64,000 nt of DNA, taken from the NCBI GenBank assembly GCA_027596075.1, contig JADGJC010000010.1:182435-246434 (forward strand), written 5' to 3'. This stretch comes from Rhizophlyctis rosea. Lineage: Eukaryota > Chytridiomycota > Chytridiomycetes > Rhizophlyctidales > Rhizophlyctidaceae. A model generated the notes under the pieces. That model worked only from the letters and a program-made list of their open reading frames with translations. It ran no database searches and was not told the DNA's origin. Shown here piece after piece: positions 1 through 11,182 of the stretch; positions within the stretch are counted from its first letter, which is position 1; each line of letters starts with the position of its first letter. The position numbers and the translations under genes are program-made.

Positions 1-617
1 AGGTGCTGTTAGCAAACATACCCTTCAACTAAAGCCACTGAGTCCACTGCTCCGGTTGATTGCAGTAGCTTCAGGTTCTACTTGCGGACTTTAGAGGGAC
101 TGGGGTCTTCCAGAGAGCTTGTGATAGCGAAGGTGCTTATAGGCGAAGATTGTTCTGTCTCAATCTCTCAGTATTATGTATGGCGGACCAGATGGAGTGA
201 AGAGCCAAGACAGTCTCATATGACCCATAGTAGCAGTGGTGGTTTGTCCATTTCGGGGATACATTCGTTCAGTCATTACGCGTCATCGATTTCTCACTCA
301 CTCAAACATCCAGACAATCCCCCCTCAGCATTTTCCCATCCATTTTGCTCCTTTTCACGATGGCATCCAAGTCGACAAAACTTTGAAAACCGATACGGAC
401 CAACAGCAAACTTACGAACGCGCCACCAAACATTGTTGGGCCAGTAACTTACTGGGTTCGGTATTCACAGCGGATGACAGAAAAAGCACGCGAAAATGCC
501 TCTCATTCACACTGCGAGTGTCCTAATCGTTTCCTTTTTGCGCTCCCACCCACAGTTACGTGTAGACGAACCAAACCACAAACCACCCGACTATCATATT
601 AAGTGCGCCGGTATACT
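1..617. other. Left-edge intergenic sequence
   Basis: No convincing gene is visible. Two overlapping open frames of about 100 codons on the + strand show no domain, no codon-quality signal and no splice support. The stretch ends at the ATG of the OCRE/FHA gene and probably holds its promoter. Confidence 0.5.
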
Positions 618-1888
618 ATGACCGAGCCTGAACAACCAGATGATGCTGGACCGTCTCCTTCCGCAAACGATGCCTTCCTGACGCCAGAAGCCTTGGCTGC
701 GGGAGGGTGGGAGTTGGAATCCACACACAAACAATATTACGTTCACGCGTCGGGATGGTGCTATCACACCACATACGGACACTTTTACTTCGACGAGGAC
801 GGAAATCCCATATATACTTCTCAGGACGGTACTGCATCATCCGCTGTCGGAGAAGCCGAAGGCTTGAAAGACGGAGACGGTAACCTGCCCGTGCCGGGTG
901 ATTTACCTCTTCAAGAAGATGCCGGCGAGCTGGAAGAAGGTGAAATTGTCGATGACGCCGACGACGACAATAACAACACCACCCATCCCCAAGCCGAGCA
1001 ACAACTTTCATCATCAGAACCCACATATCCGCCCACCATTGCCGAAGATCCCCCCATAGCAACCTGGCCCTACGATTCCACACCACACACCGACTCGCCC
1101 TCCCTAACAGCATCTGGCTACGCCATCCCCACCTCCGACCTCTCCATGAAACTTGTCGTCCTCTCTACATCCCTTACCACCATCAAATTGGGCGATATCG
1201 TCCTCGTTGACGGGTCAGGTCTGACTATCGGACGTGATCGGTCGCACGAGAAGCGGTTGAGGCTGAACGAGATGGCTGTTAGTCGGTTTCATGCGAGTAT
1301 TTTTGTTGAGAGGGCGGCACCTGGTGGTGGGAATGCTGGCGGGGAAGATCTGGAGGAGGGTGAGGGTGAAGGTGATGGGGAGGCAGGAGGTGGAGTCGAA
1401 TGCTTTTGTATTGTGGATGCCGGGTCGACGCAGGGTACATTTGTTGATGGGGTTAGGCTGAGTGAACCAAAGGTATGTCTACTACCTCCCCGAAACACAA
1501 CCATCGTTGATTATTTTCAAACGCTTACACTACCCACCAGAAAAGCAGCACCCCCCACCCCCTCCCCCACCGTTCCCTCCTAACAATCGGCTCAACAACC
1601 TTTCAAATTCACTGTCATTCCTCCCCAACATCTTTCATTACGAGCTGTGAGGGGTGTCAAGTTACTTCTGAGAATGTTGTTGGGACGGATGAAGGAGTTG
1701 TGAAGCAGGAAACAACCCCAGTCGGCGTGGCGGCGTTGCCGATGATGACGACGGAGGAAAGGAAGGAAGCGTTGGAGAGGGAGAGGAGGAGTGAGTTGAA
1801 GAGGATTCGGAGGGGGGTGTTGGGGGATGAGGGGAGGGGTAGGGGGAAGAAAAGGAGGAAGGGAGGGAGGGTTGAGTATTTTGAGTGA
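618..1888 (+). CDS. OCRE and FHA domain protein, AGGF1-like
   Basis: Two exons, 618-1472 and 1541-1888, join in phase 0 across a 68-bp GT...AG intron. The ATG at 618 is used because the frame upstream offers only a GTG. Residues about 30-75 form an OCRE-like aromatic motif (YYVHASGWCYHTTYGHFYFD), a peptide-binding module of splicing-linked proteins. An acidic linker follows. Then comes an FHA phosphothreonine-binding domain with the conserved GRD, SRFHA and GSTQGTFVDG blocks; its last strand (LLTIGSTTFQIH) lies in exon 2, which supports the splice. The C-terminus is highly basic and ends in VEYFE. The OCRE-FHA order matches AGGF1, but the G-patch of vertebrate AGGF1 is not evident. A nuclear, RNA-linked role is inferred. 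Confidence 0.8.
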
Positions 1889-2686
1889 TTTCGGTGGTTT
1901 GGCATGGGGGAAAGAAATTTTGGAATCTATGCATAGAATGAAAACCATGGCGAAAGCAGTGGTGGTGCTTTTTCTACGTGGACAGAAGTTTGGCTCAAAG
2001 GCTGGTGGTGATGGGGGAAGAGATATATGCAGATTCTCACGAGCGGGGGACAGTTGCTGTTCTGAAGCAAGGTTCAAACTGAACTAGCCCAATGAAATCG
2101 ACCTTGACTCAGGCCTTCCTCATGACTATTTGAGAAATAGTCAACAATCCTCCTTTCCCATCATTTTACCAACTCAACGCCGCTGATGATATCCCTGATA
2201 GATGAAGGGGCTGCAACAATTGGAGATAGAGATTGGCTGGTGACCCGACTTTGACGGATTGTCAGGTGAAGGAAGACCGACTCGGTTGATTCCAAGAATT
2301 GATTCCAGGAGGCACAGCGGGATACCAATACTAATCAAATCAATCCATAAGGTGTTAGACCCTAATCGTGACATCTGCACCTCCAACCTCTCGTTGCACC
2401 CGTTTGCAATGTATCAGCTGCATTTGTCCCCTTTTACGCGCCGCTGCTGATCATCTTGCCACTACAGCAGTCGCCAAGTCAACAGGAGGGCCAAATGGTC
2501 CGTCTTCATCGGCAATGAAATGGCGCCGGCAAGTACTTCATTTCTCCAACCTCTGATTTGAAGATTTTTGGACTGATGAAGCTCATAGTTGAACAAAGCG
2601 ACCCAACCCGCAGAATTTGAATTCGGTACATTGCCTCCCACCTCCTTCCCCGTCTAACTATAGCCCCGCCACTCCACCCCGCCCCA
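1889..2686. other. Intergenic, convergent 3' ends
   Basis: Lies between the 3' ends of the FHA gene (+) and the F-box gene (-). I see only short frames without domains. It probably contains both 3' UTRs. Confidence 0.5.
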
Positions 2687-4089
2687 TCACACTCTCCCAA
2701 AACTCCAGCATTTGCGAACAATGTGCCAAATTCTCCTCAGCTTTTGGCCCCAGAAAGGCAAGATACCTGGGTCTTCAGAGTACCGCTTCCATTCCGCCAC
2801 CCTCATCCGCAAATGCCGCGTAATCACCTCAAAATCCACCGGTCGAATACCCCGTCCCAACGCCCATCGCAGCATCACTTGCTGTTCACTAGCAGGTAAA
2901 TCTATCATGAACTTCCATACACTCGAAGGCTCCTCATTGCTCTCTCTCGCTAAAAACTCGAGAGAAACACCCGCGAGGTCCACCAAGCATTCCGCCATCA
3001 TCGGATCCTTATGGTTTTCCAAACAGAATTTCATATACCATGACCCGTGCCCGTCGCTGCAAACGTCTACTCCCATCGCGATGGCGCGGTGTAAAATATC
3101 CATCGCATACCTACGTCCAGCAGCATCTCCGAACTGATAGGCTATGACTGATTTATTGAGAAGCTCTGGGTCGCGCAGCACGTCTGGGTTTTTGGAGAGG
3201 ACGTAGTTGCCGTATTCGATGTTGAAAGCCTGCTCTTCGTTAAAAGGTTTGCAGTGCGAAAAACACCTGATTAACGAATCGAAGGTTGGTGGGGGGAGGC
3301 AGTTGGGTGCGTGGGCTTCGAATAGGTGTAATGCGTCCATTGCAAGGGGTCCGGAGGTTATGTGCTCTGAAAAGGATGATGTAGCGGTGGAGGACTGGTC
3401 GAGGAGATTACTTGCATGCTCTACGAAAAATCGTAGGTGATCCAAGGACTGTTCATTGATTTCCGCTGGGTTGAGGATATCTGTTACAATAACCTGTTGA
3501 ATGCTGTTTTTGTCTGTAGCAGAAGAGCTTTCAAACGGTGCTCCTTGAGGAACGCTTTGACTGTAGTGTTTTGAAGATATTCTGCAATGAACTTACATAT
3601 GTGCGAGATGGACATCAGAAAATTAGATATCTGCCAGCATAGACGACGCGGCACATCATAACCAACTTCACGCGGCGTCATATACGGCTCTTCACCAGGG
3701 TCATAGTTGTTGAAAGAGGGCTCCGGCGGCGGTGGGGGGTCAGGATTCGCATGCGCAGGCAGGGCTTTGACCACCGAGCAGAAGAATCGAGAGCAATCGC
3801 GCAGATGCTCGCCGGATTTCAGTTCGTCGGGCGTAGGAAATAGAATGGGGCAAAGTTTGATGATGATTCTGAATGGATGCCATAGGTGACTATTAGGTGT
3901 ATTGCGGGAAATGGAGACTGCCACTTTGATGAAGTTGGATTGGACTCGCACTGCTGCGCGACTGGCTGTTGAGAGGGAGCAGAAGGTGTATAGGTCGTTG
4001 AAGGAGGTTGTGTGGAGGAAGATTTCAGTGAGGCAGGGGTCAGGGAGGGAGTTGAATGTGGTTCGAGTCGTCATGTTTGTCAAAGGCAT
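2687..4089 (-). CDS. F-box protein
   Basis: Two exons on the minus strand, 4089-3597 and 3513-2687, join across an 83-bp intron (GTAAGT donor, CTACAG acceptor, phase 1). They give 439 aa. Without the splice, each half looks like a separate open frame. Residues about 11-50 (FNSLPDPCLTEIFLHTTSFN and following) form an F-box, which binds Skp1 in SCF ubiquitin ligases. The rest is a helical substrate-side region of about 380 residues with no recognisable LRR or WD repeats. A Pro-rich stretch near residue 120 looks like a linker. The target is unknown. Confidence 0.75.
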
Positions 4090-4779
4090 CTTTTACCACA
4101 AATTCGACAAAAGTATTGTGCGGCGCGATCGTTTATGGAAAAAGTCCAACACAATGGCGGAGGAAAGCAGGTCAACCGGCGGATGGAAGTTGTGATGCCT
4201 TACTATGTAAACGAGGATTGCCACGGTGACGTAGTCCCTAAATAAACAAAACAAAGCGGAGATCACTCACGAATGATGTGCACACTTCGCCACCTTCATT
4301 TTTGGATCCAGATCCTTCATACCTTCAAAAGTTGACTTTGCTCGCCCCACCAATCTCTTTATCAGCAACGACATCACTTGAGATGGACACTATCAAGACT
4401 TCTTCATTGGCAAAATTGCAGGCTAATTGCTGCCAAATCTGCGCAGTGCAGTGTGCTCATTTGGTGTCGTCCGGCCCACGGTCAAATCTGCTTCAGCAAA
4501 TTGCGAGCTGTCAATTCCATCCGATCATCTGCACAAGACATTGATCAATGTCAGAAACATCGCCCCACCATCAATCTATGCAGGCACTTCTTCAGAAGGG
4601 GTTCCAAAGCTCATGCATGTTTCCAAACGTCCAATGTCAACAGGAAAATTGCTAAATGGGTAGCGGAACATTTAGATTTTGTGATAGATACAATATGTAC
4701 AGGAGAGCACACCGAAGGCTCCTTCGCTTCTCTCGTATATCATCGCCCAACTCGACGTAGAAGCGTCTCATCATCACGC
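4090..4779. other. Intergenic
   Basis: About 690 bases between two minus-strand genes. The + strand frames here have no recognisable domain. It probably carries the F-box gene promoter and the 3' UTR of the CCDC12 gene. Confidence 0.5.
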
Positions 4780-5635
4780 TCATTCTTCCATTGGATCATC
4801 GTCTAGATCGATGCCTGCCGTCCTTTCCGCATCAGCCGCTCCGGCTGCCTCAGCTACGTCTCCAGCTTTTTGTAATCTCTCTCCTGTTGCGACCAATTTC
4901 AGCGCAATTCAGTATAACGTGAACGAATGGCGGATAAGGGTCATGGTGTTATGTCAAGACATGATATTGAAGCAAAAAAGGAAACGTACGGATCAAATCA
5001 GCGATAGCAGCCTGTGTTCTTCGCTCCAACTTTTCCATTTTGGTCTCGAGATCGCGTTTCAGATCCCAATTGGGCTTTTTGGGCGCTAATGCTTGAAGAT
5101 CCTGTTTGTGCCAGGGAAACGAATTCATATGAATGTTTGAGATGTTGAATACTCCTTTTATTGGACACAAGCTCCCGTATAGACATTGTACAAGAGACCT
5201 AGATACTGACCACTTCTTTACTCCGTTGTTGTTCCTCCTCGAGAGCTTGTTGAGCAAAAATCTCCGTCTAGGTTCAGCCAAAAACCTGACAGTCAGTGGG
5301 CGTGATCACTTCATGCCTCTGCTTTGACATGACCACACCTGGCCCTCGACGGTATCTGTTACGTCCTTGGCGGTAGGCCCAACAGTCGGAGCCTCTTCCT
5401 GAAGCTTTTGGAGGTCCTCAGATATGGGTTGGTAATTCCGGAAGCGAAGTGAGGGTCTGTCGGTAGAACTGGTGTCAGCGGACAATTCTTTCGGGAGCTA
5501 CTGCCCGAAGAAAACATCGTCAGCGCACTTTGCGACATCTTCATTAGCGGATTCGATTTGAGGGACTGACGCTTTGGCGTTACGGAGGGCGGCTAGGCGA
5601 GCTTTTCGTTGACGGGATTGCTCTTCAAGGTTCAT
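4780..5635 (-). CDS. CCDC12: CCDC12/Cwf18 spliceosome-associated protein
   Basis: Assembled from five small exons on the minus strand. The start ATG is at 5635. Exon 2 ends at 5339, exon 3 is 5267-5211, exon 4 is 5101-4990 and exon 5 is 4883-4780. The last three introns are in phase and have good splice sites (71, 108 and 106 bp). The donor and acceptor of intron 1 (between about 5560 and 5440) are ambiguous. The protein begins with an Arg/Lys-rich helix, carries FRNYQP, then the family signature LAPKKPNWDLKRD followed by a coiled segment with RRTQAAIADLIRERLQK, and has an acidic tail. This is the diagnostic layout of CCDC12/Cwf18, a component associated with the Prp19/NTC-containing spliceosome. 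No single open frame shows the gene. Confidence 0.88.
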
Positions 5636-6438
5636 GGTGACTACTATCAGATCGATTTGTGTGGGAACGTGCAGAGTGAAGGAAGGAAGCAAGCAGGACA
5701 ATCATGCCGTGCGCGGCCCCTGCTGCGCAAGCCGCATGCCAAGCCCCACAAGCCTACTCGGAATCATATAAAAGGCCCAGTCTTCACTCTTTTGAACCTT
5801 CTTCTGTCCCCATCAGTATATTTCTCACAACGAATATTTACAATTCAGGACTTCTTGTATTCAGGCTCATGTTGTTCCGTCTGATAATTGTTTCTAGCGG
5901 ACTAAACAATGTAACCATCGCGAGCATTGCACTGGACACTGTTAGACTGTATACGTCCCCCGAAATATTCGACTTAAATTGCCAGCTCAAACTTCAAAGC
6001 CTTCCATCAAAATGTCCCTGATGGCTGATTCCATTGGATGGCTTGTGCCATATCAAAATGTAACACCAGCCGCAGTCCTAATACCGGTAATAGGCACCAT
6101 CTGCCCGGGACACTTGGAACCTTTGGGTCTTTAGTCTTGTCAGTGCTGCGGCAAATTGTGGCTTAGGCGTTAATCTATCGCCTCCTATTTTGGGATGCGC
6201 GGTCAGTGCCACCAATTTTGTGTGAAACCAAGTGTGGGCTGCGGGCTGCGGGCCGCAAGCGTTGCAACACTTTTTGAAGCTCTTTTTTCAAGTGGCCTGA
6301 AGGCCGCAAAACTCGGAACATCAAAAACAATGGAAAGCAACAGAGTTCCAAGCTTCTTGAAACTTTGCATTGTCCACTTTGACTCCCGCAGGAATCCTCG
6401 AGTTCGTCAAGGTTCATCCTGAGTAGCAATCGCACGAA
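5636..6438. other. Divergent intergenic region
   Basis: Separates CCDC12 (-) from the acyl-CoA reductase (+). It contains a TATA-like element on the + strand at 5768. The frame downstream of that element has no recognisable domain and no gene is called. Both neighbouring promoters must lie here. Confidence 0.5.
5768..5775 (+). promoter_or_regulatory. TATA-box-like element
   Basis: TATAAAAG, a perfect TATA consensus on the + strand. It sits 670 bp from the next ATG, too far for a simple promoter of the reductase unless there is a long leader or an unseen 5' exon. It could drive an unannotated short transcript. Confidence 0.35.
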
Positions 6439-8276
6439 ATGCCGCGCATCTTGGACTTCTATGCGGAAAAGTCGGTCTTTATCACGGGCGCAACTGGTTT
6501 CGTTGGAAAGGTGCATTTTCATGGTCATTGTGTGCGTCATATATTGGCGACACCACAACTTTCTCATGTTGGTTTTCTTAGGCTGTCGTGCAGAAACTCC
6601 TGACCAGCATTCCCTCAATATCAACCATCTATGTACTAGTGCGACCCAAGAACGGTGTGCCCGCCCTTGAGCGCAAGCGCGAGCTGCTACACTCTCTGCA
6701 ATTGCCCTCGCAGCAAAATTCTGATCCCCACAACAAAACCATACCGGAGAAGACAATTGTGTGTGTGGAGGGCGACATGGCCATATCGGGACTGGCCATT
6801 TCAGATGAGGACAGGGCCATGATCACTAAGAACATCAACGTGATCATACACGCGGCTGCAGTTGTGTCATGGAATAATCCAATAAGGGACTACATCAATG
6901 CCCATATTGGGGGAATGGCTGGGTAGGTCATATTAGCGAGACCTCTTTTGCATGCATTAATGGGGGCGAAATGTGGCCACTGCGATCCTTCCATTCTCGA
7001 CTGATATTCTTCCGCCGCAGCTTACTTGATTTGGCACATTCATGCACCAATCTCTTAGCCTTGGTGCACGTATCTACCGCATATGCAAATGCAGAATTAA
7101 ATCATGTCAATGAGAAAGTCTACCAGATGGAGACTGATCCCGCCATGACCGCAAAAGCTGCAACCTGGATGTCCCCGAAAATGCTTGCCGCTTGTGAGCC
7201 TGTTATGGTTGGCGATAAGATGAATGCCTACTGTTGGAGCAAGGCTGTCGCTGAAGCTTGTAAGGGTTGTAGTTCATTTGACTGATTGGCTTATCGCTGA
7301 TTTGCATTGCCTACATCTAGATCTGGAAAGGTATCATACCAATATCCCTGCTTGTATCATCCGCCCATCCATCATCACCGGCGCTTGGCAGTCTCCATAT
7401 CCAGGATGGGTTGAAGGCCTACACGGACCTGTGGGACTCATGATGGGCATCGACGCGGGAGTGATCCGTACCCTTCCTTCCAATGCTTCCGTGCCAGCCG
7501 AGATCATTCCCGTTGACATTGTTGCCAACATGTGCATCGCCGCCGCTTGGAGATTAGCTGCCGATCCTCGCTGTGGAACATCAAGCACCACGGCACCACT
7601 CCACATCTACAATCTTACGTCTTCCCCCTCCAACCTCATCACGTGGGAGCAATTCGTCAGGTTTATGGTTACGGCCTTTGCATCCCCGCAGAAGATGCCA
7701 GCAGTTTCCGGCAAAGAGGGACAACATACCCGCACCAGAAGCATGTCGCCAAGATGCAAACTGCATAAAAATAAAGTCCTGCACGCCATTGATGAATTTG
7801 TCTCACACACACTTCACCCGGGTCGTCTTATGCCTGCAATCTCCATGCCTTCCCTATCAATGCCGAAAGTCCTGACCAGAAGTCGGTCCGAACCATCCTT
7901 GCACTCCAGGGCTGCTAGCCCAGATCCGCCTAAAGTATTAGGATCCAACAAATCGGCTCCGAAACCACAATCACGCCGGCAAACATACAGTCCGCGCGCT
8001 CGCATCGACAAAGCTTATGCTCTCTTACAAGAGCTCCTATCAGGAGGTTTTGCGGTCGCGCTTTCCAAAAGGTGGACGTGGGAGACTTCTTCATCTGATA
8101 CTCTGGTAGAGATGATGTCTACGGAAGAACGAAACATGTTTCCCATCACTGCGCATGGGATTGATTGGGAGGATTATATAGTGCGATATTGTTTAGAGGT
8201 GAGGGAACTGAGCGAGAGGAGGAGGAGGGCAAGAGAGGCGAGAGAAGGGAAGGGGCAGGCAATCTCTCAAGAGTAG
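6439..8276 (+). CDS. Fatty acyl-CoA reductase family protein
   Basis: Four exons (6439-6510, 6582-6922, 7021-7259, 7321-8276) join in phase to 535 aa. The N-terminus is an NAD(P)-binding Rossmann fold with GATGFVG at residues 17-23. The extended-SDR catalytic pair lies in YCWSK (Y208, K212). Other family blocks include HAAAVVSWNNPIRDY, LVHVSTAYANA and IIRPSIITG. This is the FAR/NAD_binding_4 architecture, which reduces acyl-CoA to fatty alcohol with NADPH, usually at ER or peroxisome membranes. After about residue 350 there is a Ser/Arg-rich low-complexity insertion of roughly 110 residues. A helical tail with a sterile-like segment follows (WTWETSSSDTLVEMM). The insertion is unusual for the family. 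Substrate chain length cannot be inferred. Confidence 0.85.
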
Positions 8277-8481
8277 ACTGCTTCGGCATCAAATTCTTGA
8301 TTTCCATGTATCATAATCTTTGCACCATCAACCTTACTGTAATGTGTAAATAACCGTATGTTTGCTATGTAATCTTCACACTATGCCATCTTGGCAGCTA
8401 CACGGACCCGATAACGAAAGGGAGAATCAGCAAGAGAAACAACTGCTATGTTTGCAATATTTGCTCATACAGCAATGGCCA

Positions 8482-10745
8482 CTACGCATAAGCTACGACT
8501 TCTCTTACAAGTGCGACATGCTCCCAATTCAACATGATACCCTGCCTAGCAATCTCGCAAAATGGCAACTCGGCAACCTCAACCACGCCAGGGCGCCGGA
8601 AATCACTCAACCTCTGACAAATCCCCATCCCCTCCTTCGACCCCTCGTACAGCCTCCCCATCTCCCTCAACCCATCCAAAACCTCCTCCGCAACACCCAT
8701 AGGAGCACCAGGCACCCACCCAATCCTAACCTTTGGACACCCCTCCAACACCACCCTCAAACCCCTAGCACTCTGCCCCGCCATCCGACAATCCATTAAC
8801 AACACCCCTAGATTCGGACAATGCCCAGCAATGGTCCACAGCACTGCATTTGTGTCCCTTCCCTCCACATCCTGCGGGTTTCCGAATGTGTACATCAGGT
8901 TGGGCATCACAAGGGGACGGAGGTGTTCTCCGAAGACGGTGATGTCCATTAGGAGTTGCGCGAGGTGGAATGGGTTGTCGAATTCATAGGATTAGAGGGG
9001 GGAAGGAGTTTGGTGGGGCGGCGATGATGGGGTGGGGTGGGACGTAGCGCGTTCGGCGGTTTTGGGGACCGGAGAGGGAGAGGAAGCGGATGGTGCGGGG
9101 TAGTTTTGACTGAATGCCGCCGGAAGCTAGTTCGCTGATGTGAGCACCATGTTGAATTTGAAGTGGTGTGGTTGGAACACAGATAAGCAGAGAGGTGAGG
9201 CGGCGACATGACTTCCGGATGGTGCCAAGAACTTCTTTGCTGGCATAGTCATCAAAGTGGTTTTCGCATATGGGATGATGGCCGAATCCCAGATGAAGCA
9301 GGGTTGGCGCACGTCGCAGTAGAGTGATGAGCGTCTCGCAGTTGATGTTGGTCCAGGTCAAATCGAGAAAAACAAGATTGGTCAACGTGGCGGCCCGCGC
9401 AAACTCCATATAGAACTGCTCATTGAGATCATATCCGTTGCCTTCATCAGAACTATCAACGAAATTGTGGAAGTCAGCTACGCGTAAGCATCCTGTATCC
9501 CCCTCGGTTCCATCAATAGGAGTCGCAATTGCCGCATGGAAATGCAAATCGAGCCGAAACCGTTCAAGGAAGTCTACCTCCGATCCACCAAAGTGCAACT
9601 TTTGAACACCTTCTGAATGGTTCAGGACTGCTTCCACCGCCGCAATATCAATGGTACCCCTGCTGATCCAAATAGCCGTCACCTTTCCCAATTGTGGTGC
9701 GACCAGATTCACCAATCTTTGTTTCCAACCTCTGCCTGTCAGTCCGATCCTCAACTGAAGCATTTCTTCCCCACTCCAGCCCCGGAAGTTCACGGTCGTA
9801 GATGTAAAAATCATGGTCGCCTCTCCCGAACTCGACGATGCGCACATATTGCGTAATATCTTTCCGGCTGAGTAACAAGATGGCAACATTCAACATCCGA
9901 GCCATATTTGTCTGATTGAACCGCACCCGTTTCCAGAGCAGCCGCTTTGCATGTGAGTGAAGGCCCCAAGAAGTAATTGATAGTGAGCTGAGCGTGGCTT
10001 TATCATCTTCGAGATATTCTACGATGTAATCGAAGATATCTTCCCCTCCGATGAATCTGCCACTGCTTAGTTTCGCGGGTAGCGCTGAGGACGAGGGACT
10101 AGCTGTCGCTACTGGCTCGCGGGGCGTGTGCAAGTTCCTGTGCTGATGAACATGTGTAAGGCATAATGGTAGGAAAGAAATTGTGCTATTTGTCAAACCA
10201 CTTACCACTTCCTGAAGGTATTTTTGATTCTCGTGCAATAGCAAAATCAACAAAAAAATACGCCTCACCATGACTTCATTCCACGTACATTCATCATAAT
10301 CTTCGAAGTGGGGGTACCTATCACGAGCAATTCTCTGCCATTCGTCAGCTACATCCCTTGGTAGACCTCGCGGGGAAGGAACCGGGACGGCAAGTTCTCT
10401 ACTCTTCCACGTATTTGGTGAATTGCGATAAGCTTGTCTCTCCCCAATCTGATGGCTCATCCTGCGTTCATGCTCCGGTCGGGCATCAACAAGAATCCCA
10501 CCATTGATATTCCTATCGCACTCCGGTTCGCTGTCATAGTCATAATCATAGTCAGGCGCAAACCCATTCACCCCTTCAAATAGCACTAACTCTGAATCGG
10601 TGTCTTCGGAGTCTGCTTCACTTGTGATGACATCGCCATCATATTCATAGTCGCTATCTTCTTCGTCACTACCATACCGCCCGAAAGCTTCCTCGCCTCC
10701 ACTATCTGACAACAGCTGCGTGCTTGAGGACGAGCCAGGTTCCAT
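8482..10745 (-). CDS. F-box/LRR-type protein with apparent frameshift
   Basis: The start ATG is at 10745. A long acidic N-terminus is followed by an F-box-like segment (EDIFDYIVEYLEDDKATLSS and the next residues). After a short intron (about 9787-9730 by coordinate, GTGAAC...GACAG, phase 1) come irregular leucine-rich repeats such as LTNLVFLDLTWTNINCETL. Around 10144-10270 an AT-rich stretch with GTGAGG, GTAAGT and CAG sites may be an in-frame intron. The frame stops at 8984, but LRR-like coding resumes in another frame to 8482. No AG acceptor exists between the two frames, so a one-base insertion near 8985-8995 is the simplest explanation. It could be a real lesion or an assembly error. If real, the C-terminal ~165 residues are lost. 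Confidence 0.6.
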
Positions 10746-11182
10746 ATATTGAAGCTAGCTTTCTGTTGTGGTGGACGGATATGTCTGACCAGTGTGCTTG
10801 GATGGTGAAGCACTCTGCTAAGCTGCGTGGCTTGAAGCGTTGTCTGGAAACGATAGCGTGGGAAGTCAAATATTGACTTGGAAGCTTTTTGAACATGAAA
10901 CCTTTGAGCATGAAACCTCAAAGTGAAACCATCTGATCGCGTTGTCCAACTTCGCATGAGTTGCCGAGCCACCCACCCACACACGAGGGTTTTCAGTCAA
11001 TGGTGAGCAACTCCTACCGCACTTAGTGCTCAGTCACCAACACAAACGTTGATGGGTAATGAGGGTCAGTTTGAAGTATTCGAATTCAGGTTCGGGTATC
11101 TATACACAAAATCTATCCTCAACGTTATCAGGAAAGACCAAAGCTTCCCAAATCAAAACCGACGCTACTACGCTATACCTAA
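10746..11182. other. Intergenic
   Basis: Lies between the F-box/LRR start and the 3' end of the SLC44 gene. I see no gene or RNA. Confidence 0.45.

Noticed and set aside
2687..3445. F-box C-terminal half as a separate gene
   Set aside because: It lacks an ATG and joins in phase to the F-box exon through an 83-bp canonical intron.
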